Assembly: GCA_965214415.1 (NCBI GenBank)
Contig: CBDCBQ010000003.1
Location: 186,001-250,000 of the forward strand
DNA from: RH-AL1 sp965214415
Lineage (GTDB): Bacteria > Pseudomonadota > Alphaproteobacteria > Rhizobiales > Beijerinckiaceae
DNA length: 64,000 nt
Direction: 5' to 3'
Shown here piece by piece: positions 38,611 to 47,849 of the stretch (its first letter is position 1; each line of letters starts with the position of its first letter). Both the position numbers and the translations under genes were made by a program. The notes beneath the pieces are model-generated. The model saw nothing but the letters and a program-made list of their open reading frames with translations, had not been told where the DNA came from and did not search any database.

Positions 38611-39705
38611 CTACACCCAGCCGGCCAGCTCGCGGCGGACGATGTCCTCGATCACGGTCATGCCGATGTCGGAATCGTTGAGGCAGGGCAGGGCGGCGAA
38701 GTCCCGACCGCCGTTCTCCAGGAAATAGTGCCGGTTCTCGACGCCGAGCTCCTCGATCGTCTCGAGGCAGTCGGCGGCGAAGCCCGGCGCCACGACCGCC
38801 ATGGAGCGCACGCCGGCCTTCGCCATGCTCTTGATCGTCTCGTCCGTGTAGGGTTGCAGCCACTCGGCCGGCCCGAACCGGCTCTGAAAGCTCATCCGGA
38901 ACTCATCCGCGCTGAGGCCCATGGCGTGGCGTAGCCGCTGCCAGGTCTCGATGCACTGGCCCTGGTAGGGATCGCCGAGGTCGACATAGTCCTGCGGCAC
39001 GCCGTGGAACGAGGCGAGCAGGACCTCGGGCTTGAACGGCAACTCGTCGACCGACGCGCGGATCGAGCGCGCCATGGCGTCCACGTAGGCTTGCGACTGG
39101 AAATAGGGGTGCGCCACCCGCATCGTCGGCTGGAAGCGCATCGCGGCCAGCGCCTCGAACGCCTTGTCGCAGACGGTGGCCGAGGTCGCCGCCGCGTATT
39201 GCGGATAGAGCGGCACAAGCAGGAATTTGTCGCAGCCCTGCGCGACCAGCGAGTTGATGCCCTGCTTTATCGACGGGTTACCATAACGCATGCCCCATTC
39301 GACGACCACATCGTGGCTGCGCCCAATGCCGGCCTTGAGACCCCCCTGGTCGATCCACGCGGCGAGCTTGTCCGACTGCGAGCGGGTGATGGTCCGCAAC
39401 GGGCTCTCGTCGCGATCGGTGTTCCAGATCGATGCGTAATCCTTCCCCTTGGCCGATGGGCGGACCGAGAGGATGATCAAGTTGAGGATCGGCCACCAGA
39501 TCAACCGGGGTGTCTCGATGACGCGGCGATCGGACAAGAATTCCTTCAGGTAACGGCGCATCGACCAATAATCGGTCGCATCAGGCGTCCCGAGGTTGAC
39601 GAGCAGCACGCCGGTCTTCGCCTTTGGAAAGCCGAGCGGCGCCGCGACGGGGCAAGTCGCCTCTCGCGTGTCGGGCTTGTGAAGGGCGATCACTTCGGCG
39701 GTCAC
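38611..39705 (-). CDS. hemH: Ferrochelatase
   Basis: The protein is 364 residues and inserts iron into protoporphyrin IX, the last step of haem synthesis. The N-terminal GVLLVNLGTPDATDYWSMRRY, the catalytic-His motif VLLASFHGVPQDY, and SRFGPAEWLQPYTDETIKSM are typical. The C-terminal Glu/His region GFAADCLETIEELGVE is complete. The start is GTG at 39705, preceded by GAGGA. It is convergent with the transglutaminase-like gene. Confidence 0.97.
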   Translation of the reverse strand: MTAEVIALHKPDTREATCPVAAPLGFPKAKTGVLLVNLGTPDATDYWSMRRYLKEFLSDRRVIETPRLIWWPILNLIILSVRPSAKGKDYASIWNTDRDESPLRTITRSQSDKLAAWIDQGGLKAGIGRSHDVVVEWGMRYGNPSIKQGINSLVAQGCDKFLLVPLYPQYAAATSATVCDKAFEALAAMRFQPTMRVAHPYFQSQAYVDAMARSIRASVDELPFKPEVLLASFHGVPQDYVDLGDPYQGQCIETWQRLRHAMGLSADEFRMSFQSRFGPAEWLQPYTDETIKSMAKAGVRSMAVVAPGFAADCLETIEELGVENRHYFLENGGRDFAALPCLNDSDIGMTVIEDIVRRELAGWV

Positions 39706-39829
39706 GTATCCTCGTCCGCGTTCGGCTCAGGTGGCGTTGATGTGGTCTCGGCGAGAGCCATTCTAAGGGGCGCGCGCGGGTCTGTCATGTGCGGTGGGGA
39801 CGCGCTTTGCCGCACGGCCTGCCGGCCGC

Positions 39830-40645
39830 CTATGACATTCCGCGTCGCCAGCGCGCGAAGTGATCGACCGGCCCGGGGCCGTGCCCGACGGCGAGACGGT
39901 CGGCGCCAGCAAGCGCCTCGCTCAAATAAGCCTTGGCCGCCACGACAGCCTGCCGCAGGTCGGCGCCTTTCGCCAGCTGGGCGGCAATCGCGGACGACAG
40001 GGTGCAGCCGGTCCCGTGCGTGTTGCGCGTGGCGATCCGGGGCGCCGACAGCCAGATCGGGCCGGCAGCGTCGAGCAGCAGGTCCTCGGCGCTGTCGCCG
40101 TCGCCGTGACCGCCCTTGACGAGCCACGCGGCCGGCCCGTCCCCGCGCAGCGCGCGGGCGGCATCCTCGATCGCGGCCCGGGAGGTGAGTGCAGGGCACC
40201 CTGCGAGACGTGCCGCTTCGGGGAGGTTTGGCGTGACGAGCGTGGCCTGCGAAAACAGATGCGCGCGCATCGCGGCCATGACGGCATCGTCGCCGAGTGT
40301 CGCGCCGCTCGTCGCGACGAGCACGGGATCGACGACGATGGGTGGCTTGGCGAAGGTCATCGACGCGAGCGCTCGGGCGACGGCCTCGACGATCTCGCGC
40401 GACCCGAGCATGCCAATCTTGATCGCCCTTACATCGATGTCGACGAGGATCATCGCGATCTGCTCGGCGACGAAGGCGGCTGGCGGCAGGTGCACCGCGC
40501 TTACGCCTTGTGTGTTCTGCGCCGTCAGCGCGCTCACCACCGCCATGCCGTGACAGCCCAGCGCGGCGAAGGTCTTCAGATCCGCCTGGATGCCCGCGCC
40601 GCCGCTCGGGTCCGAGCCGGCGATGGAGAGAACATTCGGGACCAA
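39830..40645 (-). CDS. thiD: Hydroxymethylpyrimidine/phosphomethylpyrimidine kinase
   Basis: The protein is 271 residues, a ribokinase-fold enzyme that phosphorylates HMP and HMP-P for thiamine synthesis. Motifs are LSIAGSDPSGGAGIQADLKT, CHGMAVVSALTAQNT, IKIGMLGS, and the anion-hole/catalytic THGTGCTLSSAIAAQLAKG. No ATG fits; TTG at 40645 is used. It lies 14 bases after the ligase gene on the same strand, so the two are probably cotranscribed. No other thiamine genes are nearby. Confidence 0.95.
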   Translation of the reverse strand: MVPNVLSIAGSDPSGGAGIQADLKTFAALGCHGMAVVSALTAQNTQGVSAVHLPPAAFVAEQIAMILVDIDVRAIKIGMLGSREIVEAVARALASMTFAKPPIVVDPVLVATSGATLGDDAVMAAMRAHLFSQATLVTPNLPEAARLAGCPALTSRAAIEDAARALRGDGPAAWLVKGGHGDGDSAEDLLLDAAGPIWLSAPRIATRNTHGTGCTLSSAIAAQLAKGADLRQAVVAAKAYLSEALAGADRLAVGHGPGPVDHFARWRRGMS

Positions 40646-40659
40646 ACCATCACCACCCG

Positions 40660-41898
40660 TCAGTTGAGCGGGCGCTCGTCGACCAGCACGGAATCATCGT
40701 CGGCCAGAGTGCCGGGACGTACCATCTCGATCGTGCCCGCGACGCGTGTGACGACGTGCAGCGTCTCCCGCAACCGTTCATTGAGCGCGCTCGCGTCGCC
40801 GCCATGCTCGACCTCGACCTTCAGCACAAGCTCGTCGCGATCGCGCGGGCGGCGTGTGTAAGCGCGCATGCGGCCCGCCTCGGGATGACGCGCGGCGATC
40901 TCGCGAATATGGGCGATGTGCACGCAAGCATCACCGAGCTCGACGCAATCGGGTCGCATCTCGCGCGGGACGGCGAGCCGCACATTGGTGCGCCCGCACG
41001 ACGACGGCAGCAACAGCTGCGCCGAGCGCAGGCCTGTCGCGTAGCGCAGAAGCGGATAATCCGGGTTGAGCCGGGTGATGACAAGCTCTCCCTCGTCCCC
41101 CGCCGCGACGGGGATCGAGGTCGCGGGGTCGACGATCTCGACGATCATGCCTTCATTGACGAGGAGACCGTCTCGCGTGCCGGCCTCGAAGGCGACCGGT
41201 CCGATTTCGGGGATGACGAGCGCGTGGCGGACATGCACCTTGCGCAGGTGGAACTCATGGCGAAGCCCCGGCTTGGAAAAACCCGTCACTAGGGCGGCCT
41301 CGATGCTCGACATATCGGCACCGATGGCATCGCCATGGTCCAGCAGCAGCTTGAGATGATCGGAGCCGCCGCAGAAGAAGCGTGGCCGCAAACGAGCGAC
41401 CGCGTCGGCCTTGCGGTCGAGATCCGCGTTGCCGGCGGGGATGATCGGACAACCGATCGCGCGGGCGCCGGTCTCGGCCATGTTACCCAGCGGCGAAAGG
41501 TCGTAGGGAAAACAATTGAACATCGGCGTTCCCTTGCGCAGTCCGGCTGCGAAGAACGCCCGACCCATTCCCCACCAGTCCTTCGCGGGACCGGCGATCG
41601 ACAGCAAACCACCCGGCGTCGAGAAGGCGTGGCATACCGTGCCCAGGCGTGCCGCGGTCAGGCCGCCGAAGGGTGGCGCCTCCGCCTGGAGGGCGAGTAG
41701 TTCGCTGGCGCGCCGTATCGGAATCCTTGCAAGATCCGCGCGCGTCGTCAGGTCTGCTGGGTCAATCCCTTTGAGCTGCGCCCGCAGCGCCGGAGCGCGC
41801 GAACGGGCGATCGAGAGGACGTGACGCAGATCGCGAAACAGCGCGCTTTCGCGTGCGGCTGGCGTGCGATTTTCGAGTCGGTCGTAGTGATCGTTCAT
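40660..41898 (-). CDS. PaaK-like adenylate-forming ligase
   Basis: The protein is 412 residues and belongs to the phenylacetate-CoA ligase family of AMP-forming enzymes. Features seen are VCHAFSTPGGLLSIAG in the position of the P-loop, GRAFFAAGLRKGTPMFNCF, METGARAIGCPIIPAG, GDEGELVITRLNPDYPLLRY and the C-terminal ELVLKVEVEH domain. The substrate acid is unknown; it is not within a phenylacetate cluster. It precedes thiD by 14 bases, with no obvious pathway link. Confidence 0.82.
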   Translation of the reverse strand: MNDHYDRLENRTPAARESALFRDLRHVLSIARSRAPALRAQLKGIDPADLTTRADLARIPIRRASELLALQAEAPPFGGLTAARLGTVCHAFSTPGGLLSIAGPAKDWWGMGRAFFAAGLRKGTPMFNCFPYDLSPLGNMAETGARAIGCPIIPAGNADLDRKADAVARLRPRFFCGGSDHLKLLLDHGDAIGADMSSIEAALVTGFSKPGLRHEFHLRKVHVRHALVIPEIGPVAFEAGTRDGLLVNEGMIVEIVDPATSIPVAAGDEGELVITRLNPDYPLLRYATGLRSAQLLLPSSCGRTNVRLAVPREMRPDCVELGDACVHIAHIREIAARHPEAGRMRAYTRRPRDRDELVLKVEVEHGGDASALNERLRETLHVVTRVAGTIEMVRPGTLADDDSVLVDERPLN

Positions 41899-42048
41899 CG
41901 CGACCGTCGTTTACGCACGGGGCGTTAAGGAAGGACTTCCACCACCTTATCGACACATCGCGAACACATGCGAGTCGACTTTCTGCTCGCCGCGCGGCAC
42001 CATGAGGATTGGACCTGTGTTGTGGCATCCTTGTATCGCTCACGTGGG

Positions 42049-42561
42049 TCATATCGTGCCTTCCGCCGGCGCACGTCGGACGCGTCGCCGACGCATCTGC
42101 TGCCCCGTCACATGAACGACACCGCCACCGAACACGAAGCCGATGAGGCCGAGCGCGAGCGCCTCCGGCGAGGTCGGCACCGCCGGCTCGAAATCGCTGT
42201 ATGCACCGCGCGCGATCCGGCTGTCGTAGTGGGTCGCGAACGTCGCGAGGCGCGCGATCGGACCCTCATCGCGGAATAGGGATTGCGCGGTGCGCAGTGA
42301 GTCGAGCCGTGCGACATCATCGGCGATCTCGTCGCCGCGCTCGCGAACGAACTTGTCGCCATTGGCATGCAGCCGGTCGATGCCGGCGCTCTGCGTCAAA
42401 CCGTGCTGCGCGCTGTCGCTGTCGAAGCGCGCCACCACGGCGGACAGTTCGTCGATGGCGCCACCCAGGCGCTGGCGGTATTGCTCGACGAACTCGGGCA
42501 CCTGCGTCATCGCGAGCCCGAACAGCAGGGCTATGAAAAAGGCGATGCGGCGGAAGATCAT
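42049..42561 (-). CDS. DUF2937 family membrane protein
   Basis: The protein is 170 residues. An N-terminal hydrophobic segment (IAFFIALLFGLAMTQ) leads to VPEFVEQYRQRLGGAIDELS, the hallmark of DUF2937, and then DFEP and a C-terminal span (ALALGLIGFVFGGGVVHV) with a basic tail. Topology suggests both ends near the inner membrane and a periplasmic helical middle. Function unknown. Confidence 0.85.
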   Translation of the reverse strand: MIFRRIAFFIALLFGLAMTQVPEFVEQYRQRLGGAIDELSAVVARFDSDSAQHGLTQSAGIDRLHANGDKFVRERGDEIADDVARLDSLRTAQSLFRDEGPIARLATFATHYDSRIARGAYSDFEPAVPTSPEALALGLIGFVFGGGVVHVTGQQMRRRRVRRAPAEGTI

Positions 42562-42616
42562 GATGACGGCGCTCCGATCGCGGACGTCACAAGCCTAGCA
42601 CCTTCCGAAAACGAGT

Positions 42617-43621
42617 TCAGGCCGGGATCGCGAGCAGCCAGGCATCGCCGCCCCGTGTGCCGAACAAAAGCCTGTTGCCGTCGGCGCTCCAGGCCATCGC
42701 GGACACGGCGTCTCGCGCTGCATCAGGGCGTCGCACGAGAATCTCGCTGGCATCGACGAGGCGGCACAGCATCACCCAGCCGTCCTCGAACCCGACCGCC
42801 AGCATGAGGGCTTTGGGATGGAAAGCGACGCACGAGACCTTCGCCCGGCGTCCCGCCACCTCGCGGGGCGGCTTGCGCATCGGACCGTCCTTGTCGCGGA
42901 ACGGCCAGATCACGCAGGATTCGGCACCCGAGGTGGCGAGCCAGAAGCCATCCGCCGACCACGCCGTGCTCTTCACCTTGGACGGGTAGCCCGACATCCG
43001 CATGTGCGCGCGGTCGTCGAGGCGCCAGCCGTGCAGGGCATTCTCCTGCATCGATGTCACCAGGAACCGCCCATCGGGAGAAAACGTCACGCCGACATGG
43101 GAGCCTTTCCATTCGAAGAGGTCCGGCGCCGAGGCGGTATTGGGGAACCACAGGCTCGCGCCATTGTAATGCGCGATGGCGAGCCGATAGCCTTTCGGTG
43201 CGAACGCCAGACCGCGCGCGGTCGTCGGCGCGATAGTCTCCTTCACAGTGCCCTTCGCATCTCGCGCGAAGACACGCTTGCCGGTTGCCCATGCAACGGC
43301 GCCATCATCGCGCGCGGCGAGGGCATCGATCCATTTGCCCTTCGCGTCGTGAAGCGTTTCGGTCGAGCCGTCACCGCGTGTCAGAACGACGAGCCCGTCG
43401 TCGCCACCCGTGATCAGGCCCGCGCTGGTCGTGACACTCGCCAGAATGGCGCCGTCCGCGTGCGCGGCGACGACGCCGGTGGTGTCGGGCGATCCAAACA
43501 CCACGGTACCGTCATCGCGGGCGATCGCGGGCGTACCGTCGATGAACGCGACGGCTTGAACCGGCTCGCCCGTCTCATACGCGATGACGTGATCCGTCAG
43601 GGACGTTTGCAGATCGACCAT
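42617..43621 (-). CDS. WD40-repeat protein partnered with the CobW GTPase
   Basis: The protein is 334 residues and made of WD40-like blades such as LAFAPKGYRLAIAHYNGAS, VTFSPDGRFLVTSMQENAL and MAWSADGNRLLFGTRGGD. There is no signal peptide, so it is cytoplasmic. It starts six bases after the CobW gene ends and must share its transcript. CobW-WD40 pairs recur in alphaproteobacteria near zinc-regulated genes, so a part in zinc homeostasis is inferred. Confidence 0.86.
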   Translation of the reverse strand: MVDLQTSLTDHVIAYETGEPVQAVAFIDGTPAIARDDGTVVFGSPDTTGVVAAHADGAILASVTTSAGLITGGDDGLVVLTRGDGSTETLHDAKGKWIDALAARDDGAVAWATGKRVFARDAKGTVKETIAPTTARGLAFAPKGYRLAIAHYNGASLWFPNTASAPDLFEWKGSHVGVTFSPDGRFLVTSMQENALHGWRLDDRAHMRMSGYPSKVKSTAWSADGFWLATSGAESCVIWPFRDKDGPMRKPPREVAGRRAKVSCVAFHPKALMLAVGFEDGWVMLCRLVDASEILVRRPDAARDAVSAMAWSADGNRLLFGTRGGDAWLLAIPA

Positions 43622-43627
43622 TGTCGT

Positions 43628-44800
43628 TCAGGCCGCGCAGGCCATGAAGCCTTTGCGGATCTCGTCCTCCTTCAGATGGCGGCCGATGAAGACGATGCGG
43701 CTTGTCCGCTTCTCGCCGGATTTCCATTCGCGTTGCAGGTCGCCGTCCATCATCATATGCACGCCTTGGTACACGAAGCGGCGCGGTTCGTCCTTGAACG
43801 CAAGGATCCCCTTCGAGCGCAAGATATCGCCGCCCTCCCGCTGCATGTAATCCTGAATCCAGGGCATGAATTTGTCAGGGTCGACGTCACCGTCGATCGT
43901 GACGGAGAGCGAGGCCATCTCCTCGTCGTGGTAGTGCTTCAAACCACCATGGTCGTGGTGTTCCTCCTTGTGCGCCTTGTGTTCCTGCCCGTCGTGATCG
44001 TGTGCCCCGTGAGCGTGCCCGTGCGTCTCGTCGTGAGCGTGCTCCTTGTGGGCATGCTCGTGACCGTGGTCGTGATGATCGTGGCCATGATCATGGTGGT
44101 CATGCGCATGATCGTCATGGTCGAGGAATGTTGGCTCGAGCTCGAGGATGCGCTCGAGGTCGAACGCGCTTCGTTCGAGAACGGCGTCCAGCGGCACGGC
44201 GCATCGCTGCGTCTTGTGCAACGTCGCGTAGGGATTGATGGCGCGAATGCGGCCCTCGACCTCGGCGAGTTCGTCGGGCGAGACGAGGTCGGTCTTGTTG
44301 AGAACGATGACATCGGCAAAGGCGATCTGGCTCTTCGCCTCGGGTGCATCCTTCAGTCGCGCGGATAGCCATTTCGCGTCGGCGACGGTCACGACCGCAT
44401 CGAGGCGCGATTTCGCCATCACGTCCTCGTCGACGAAGAAGGTTTGCGCGACCGGCGCCGGATCGGCGAGGCCTGTGGTCTCGACGATGATCGCGTCGAA
44501 TTTGCCGCGCCGCTTCATCAGCCCTTCGATGATCCGGATCAGGTCGCCGCGCACCGTGCAGCAGACGCAGCCGTTGTTCATCTCGAAGATTTCCTCGTCG
44601 GCGTCGACGATAAGTTCGTTATCAATGCCGATCTCGCCGAATTCGTTGACGATCACCGCGTATTTCTTGCCGTGCGGCTCGGAGAGGATGCGGTTCAAAA
44701 GCGTTGTCTTGCCGGCGCCGAGGTAGCCGGTCAGAACCGTGACCGGTATCTTGCCTTCGCGAGAGCCGGATCGCCCGCCCTGCATGTCAACTTGGGTCAT
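43628..44800 (-). CDS. CobW/COG0523 family GTPase, putative zinc metallochaperone
   Basis: The protein is 390 residues. Walker A is LTGYLGAGKTTLL, the metal motif is NNGCVCCTVRGDL (CxCC), switch region VETTGLADPAPV and guanine-specificity motif LNKTDLV. A His/Asp-rich loop of about 60 residues (roughly 230-290) could bind zinc, and the C-terminal CobW_C domain follows (GVHMMMDGDLQREW). These proteins move metals into target enzymes with GTP hydrolysis. The first gene of a two-gene operon, it is preceded by a zinc-type palindrome and a 5' leader hairpin. Start ATG at 44800. Confidence 0.92.
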   Translation of the reverse strand: MTQVDMQGGRSGSREGKIPVTVLTGYLGAGKTTLLNRILSEPHGKKYAVIVNEFGEIGIDNELIVDADEEIFEMNNGCVCCTVRGDLIRIIEGLMKRRGKFDAIIVETTGLADPAPVAQTFFVDEDVMAKSRLDAVVTVADAKWLSARLKDAPEAKSQIAFADVIVLNKTDLVSPDELAEVEGRIRAINPYATLHKTQRCAVPLDAVLERSAFDLERILELEPTFLDHDDHAHDHHDHGHDHHDHGHEHAHKEHAHDETHGHAHGAHDHDGQEHKAHKEEHHDHGGLKHYHDEEMASLSVTIDGDVDPDKFMPWIQDYMQREGGDILRSKGILAFKDEPRRFVYQGVHMMMDGDLQREWKSGEKRTSRIVFIGRHLKEDEIRKGFMACAA

Positions 44801-44821
44801 GGGACTGGTTCTCCGCGCTGC

Positions 44822-44840
44822 GCCCGGACCATGTCCGGGC
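44822..44840 (-). other. Leader hairpin before the CobW gene
   Basis: A perfect 8-bp inverted repeat (GCCCGGAC / GTCCGGGC) with a CAT loop lies 22 bases upstream of the CobW start codon and between it and the operator-like palindrome. It would form in the 5' untranslated RNA and could influence translation or RNA stability. Confidence 0.5.
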
Positions 44841-44856
44841 AAAATTTCCAGGCTTC

Positions 44857-44877
44857 GATATAGGGCTACACTATATC
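44857..44877. promoter_or_regulatory. Candidate Zur-type operator (GATATAG-N7-CTATATC)
   Basis: A perfect 7+7 inverted repeat in the 168-base divergent region between the CobW-WD40 operon and the SCO gene. Its AT-rich arms stand out in GC-rich DNA. Fur-family zinc repressors bind AT-rich palindromes of this size and commonly control COG0523 GTPases. The assignment to Zur is inference. Confidence 0.55.
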
Positions 44878-44968
44878 ATCGTGAAGTGACCATGCACCGG
44901 CGTGGCGCCGTCGGCACCGGTCGCGCTATCTCGCTGGCAAGCAGCAGTCGTCAAAAGCAGAGACACAC

Positions 44969-45547
44969 ATGCGTAGCCGGGTTGTGGTGATTGGCGCTCT
45001 TATTCTCAGCCTCGGGCTGGCTGGCCTCGCGGCCGCGGCGATCCTGATGCCGAGAGGCATCGCCACCAGCACCTCGGCCGTCGGCGGCCCGTTCGCGCTG
45101 ACCTCGCAGGACGGCAAGACCGTCACGCAGGAGGCACTGCTCGGCCATCCGACGCTGGTCTTCTTCGGCTACACGCACTGTCCCGATGTCTGCCCGGCTA
45201 CGCTCGCCGAGATTTCACAGCTCTTCAAGACCCTCGGTCCCGACGAGAAGGCCCGCGCGATCTTCATCAGCGTCGATCCCGGACGCGACACGCCGGTCGT
45301 CCTCAAGGATTACATGACAAGTTTCGACCCGCGCATCACGGCTCTTACAGGCGCGCCGGAGGCGATCCGAACGGTGGAGCACGAGTATAAGGCCTACGCC
45401 AAGGCCGTGCCAGACAAGGACGGCACCTACATTATGGACCACACCGCCATCGCCTATCTGATGGACAAGGACGGGCGGTTCGTCGGCGCGTTCAATCTGG
45501 ATCGATCGGCGGCCGAAGCGGCCAACGAGCTGAAGACCTATTTTTAG
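44969..45547 (+). CDS. SCO1/SenC family copper chaperone/thioredoxin-like protein
   Basis: The protein is 192 residues, anchored by an N-terminal membrane span (VIGALILSLGLAGLAAAAIL). The copper-binding pair is in YTHCPDVCPATLAE (CxxxC) and the distant His in MDHTAIAYLMDKDG. SCO proteins help assemble the copper site of cytochrome c oxidase in the periplasm. It is divergent from the CobW gene and could share the palindrome region, although copper and zinc control would usually differ. Confidence 0.93.
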   Translation: MRSRVVVIGALILSLGLAGLAAAAILMPRGIATSTSAVGGPFALTSQDGKTVTQEALLGHPTLVFFGYTHCPDVCPATLAEISQLFKTLGPDEKARAIFISVDPGRDTPVVLKDYMTSFDPRITALTGAPEAIRTVEHEYKAYAKAVPDKDGTYIMDHTAIAYLMDKDGRFVGAFNLDRSAAEAANELKTYF

Positions 45548-45572
45548 ACCACGTAGGCCGCCAACGCTCCCG

Positions 45573-45764
45573 TCAAAAGAGCAGGTTGCGCACCGCGGCA
45601 CCAGAGCCGACGGCTGTCGAGAAGCCAGGCCCGGGCACGAAGGTTGATGCTTGCGACGCAGCATAAGCGGGGCGGGTGGCGTTGGTCGCGTGCCAGCCCG
45701 AATAGGAGGCAAGCGCGGTCAGCAAGAGGATCGTGAGACCCGCAATGGGCAGGTGGAGCGGCAT
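45573..45764 (-). CDS. Small single-span membrane protein
   Basis: The protein is 63 residues: one hydrophobic span (LPIAGLTILLLTALASYSGW) and a short tail rich in Ala/Ser/Gly. AAGGA lies about ten bases before the ATG at 45764. It is convergent with the SCO gene and divergent from the hydrolase gene. No family recognised. Confidence 0.55.
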   Translation of the reverse strand: MPLHLPIAGLTILLLTALASYSGWHATNATRPAYAASQASTFVPGPGFSTAVGSGAAVRNLLF

Positions 45765-45833
45765 GTTGATCTATCCTTTGGCAGATGTTGACAGAAAGAT
45801 AGGCATTTGCTGCAGCGCAGCGAAGGTCTTTTG

Positions 45834-46562
45834 ATGCAGGGCAGACACGCTCCAGGCGCGGACGTCCGAGCGGGTGTCGACCGCACCGGCGCGCTATCGC
45901 GGGCGACGGCGCGGGCCGGGGATGGCGTCGTTCTCCTGCACGGCGCGGGTCGAGCATCCGGGTCGATGGCGCAGATGGCCACCGCGCTCGCCGCCGCCGG
46001 CTATCGGACCCTGAACCTCGACTATCCGAGCCGCGTCCGTGACCTCGCCGGGCTGGCCGAATACGTGAATGGCCGCGCCGAAGGCTGGTGCGAGCGGCTC
46101 GAGGGACGGGTCCATGTCGTCACGCATTCGATGGGCGGGCTCGTCGCACGCGCCCTCGTCGCTCGCCATCGACCGGAACGGCTGGGGCGCGTGGTCATGC
46201 TGGCGCCACCGAACGGCGGCAGCGAAATCGCCGACCTTCTCGGTGATACGCGTGCCTACCAGGCCGTCTTCGGGCCGGCAGGCGCGCAGCTCCGCACGCG
46301 GCGCGATGCGGCGACGCTCGATCTGCTTAGACCGCTCGATTGGCAGCTCGGCATCGTCGCGGGCACGCGCTCGCTCGACCTCGCCGGCTGGCTGTATCTG
46401 CCGAAGCCCAACGACGGCAAGGTCACGGTCGCCAGCACGCGGCTCGACGGGATGGCCGACCATATCGCGGTGCCCGCGACGCACACGTTCATCATGCGCC
46501 ACCCCGCCGCCATCCGCGCCACGCTCGATTTCCTGCGCGACGGCCGGTTTCGACGCGGATGA
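45834..46562 (+). CDS. Alpha/beta hydrolase (lipase-like)
   Basis: The protein is 242 residues. The oxyanion HG motif is VVLLHGAGRASGSM, the nucleophile elbow is VVTHSMGGLVARALV, and the C-terminal His is in VPATHTFIMRHP. The fold resembles small esterases and PGAP1-like lipases. No signal peptide is evident. TTG at 45807 could extend it by nine residues; I prefer ATG 45834. Substrate unknown. Confidence 0.85.
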   Translation: MQGRHAPGADVRAGVDRTGALSRATARAGDGVVLLHGAGRASGSMAQMATALAAAGYRTLNLDYPSRVRDLAGLAEYVNGRAEGWCERLEGRVHVVTHSMGGLVARALVARHRPERLGRVVMLAPPNGGSEIADLLGDTRAYQAVFGPAGAQLRTRRDAATLDLLRPLDWQLGIVAGTRSLDLAGWLYLPKPNDGKVTVASTRLDGMADHIAVPATHTFIMRHPAAIRATLDFLRDGRFRRG

Positions 46563-46577
46563 TCGGGCGAGCGGGGG

Positions 46578-47849
46578 TCAATCGAGCGGCTTGCCGCGTG
46601 TCTCCGGCATCATCAGGGCCGCTAGCGCGCCGACGACCCCGGTCGCCGCGAGGTAGTAGGCGGGCGCCAACTTGTCGCCGGTCACGGCGATCAGCTTGTT
46701 GAGGACCCATTGCGTCGAGCCGCCGAACAGGGTGACACTGATCGCGTAGGCAATCGAAAGGCCGGCGCTTCGCACCGCGCGAGGCAGCGCTTCAGGGATG
46801 CCGACGATGCTGCCCGCGCTCGCGAACGAGGTGAAGGCCGACACCAGGATCGTCACCGTGACGACGCTTAATGCCGAGGGGGCGTGCACGACCCACAGGA
46901 AGATCGGAACGGCGCCAAGCGCCACGATCAGCCGCGGGTAAAGCATCATCGGACGGCGTCCGTAGCGATCGGCAAGCCAGCCGCCGACGAGGCTGAAGAC
47001 GATCGAGGTCACGCCAAGCGCCACCGTCACCTCGGATGAAATCTTGAGCGACAGACCGAGGGTGGTGTTGGCGTAGGTCGGCATGTTGATGCCGGCATAG
47101 GTCGCGACCGTCGAGGCCATGATGAGAAGAACACCAAGCACGATAACGCGGGCGTGATGCCGCGACAGGCGCCCGAGCACCTCGCGCGCCGAGGCCGGTG
47201 CGTCGGCTTCGACTGTCTCCGGCAGGTGATTGCGAATGACCAGACCCACCGGCACGATCAGGAAGCCGACGACGAACGGTACGCGCCATCCCCAGGCGCG
47301 CATCGCCTCGGCGCTAAGCGTCACCGTGAGCACGACACCTAGCGCGCCGGCGAACAGCTGAGCGACGCCCTGGCTCGCGAGCTGCCAGCTCGCCATGAGC
47401 GCGCGCCGGTCCGCGCGGGCCGCCTCGACGAGAAAGGCCGTGCTCGGGCCGACCTCGCCGCCAAGCGCGAAGCCCTGAATCAGTCGGCCGAAGACCACGA
47501 TCACGGGCGCGGCCCAGCCGATCGTCTGGAAGCTCGGTGTCGCGGCGAGCATCAGCATCCCGACCGCCATCAGCGCGATCGTGACCAGCATGGCCGGCTT
47601 CCGGCCCGCCTTGTCGGCATAGGCGCCGAGCACGACGGCGCCGATCGGCCGCGTGAAGAAGCCGATCCAGAATACGAGTAGCGACGAAAGCAGGCTCGCG
47701 GTCGGCGTGCCGGAGGGAAAATAAGCGTCGCCAATTTGCTTGGCGAAGAAGGAGTAGGTGATGAAGTCGTAGAATTCGAGGGCGTTACCGAGGACCACGG
47801 CGGCGACGGCCCTGCGATCGAGCGGGTTTGGCGTTGATCCCCCATCCAT
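46578..47849 (-). CDS. MHS-type major facilitator transporter
   Basis: The protein is 423 residues with twelve predicted membrane segments. It carries the metabolite:H+ symporter motifs VVLGNALEFYDFITYSFFA, YADKAGRKPAMLVTI, FGRLIQGFALGGEVGPST and WLADRYGRRPMML. This subfamily imports carboxylates or zwitterions such as citrate, alpha-ketoglutarate or betaine. ATG at 47849 is chosen over an upstream start because it puts the first span at the usual distance. It is divergent from the aminotransferase gene across 140 bases, suggesting a functional link. Confidence 0.9.
   Translation of the reverse strand: MDGGSTPNPLDRRAVAAVVLGNALEFYDFITYSFFAKQIGDAYFPSGTPTASLLSSLLVFWIGFFTRPIGAVVLGAYADKAGRKPAMLVTIALMAVGMLMLAATPSFQTIGWAAPVIVVFGRLIQGFALGGEVGPSTAFLVEAARADRRALMASWQLASQGVAQLFAGALGVVLTVTLSAEAMRAWGWRVPFVVGFLIVPVGLVIRNHLPETVEADAPASAREVLGRLSRHHARVIVLGVLLIMASTVATYAGINMPTYANTTLGLSLKISSEVTVALGVTSIVFSLVGGWLADRYGRRPMMLYPRLIVALGAVPIFLWVVHAPSALSVVTVTILVSAFTSFASAGSIVGIPEALPRAVRSAGLSIAYAISVTLFGGSTQWVLNKLIAVTGDKLAPAYYLAATGVVGALAALMMPETRGKPLD

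Noticed and set aside
40660..41898. Phenylacetate degradation gene paaK
   Set aside because: No other paa genes are present and the P-loop region differs, so only family membership is claimed.
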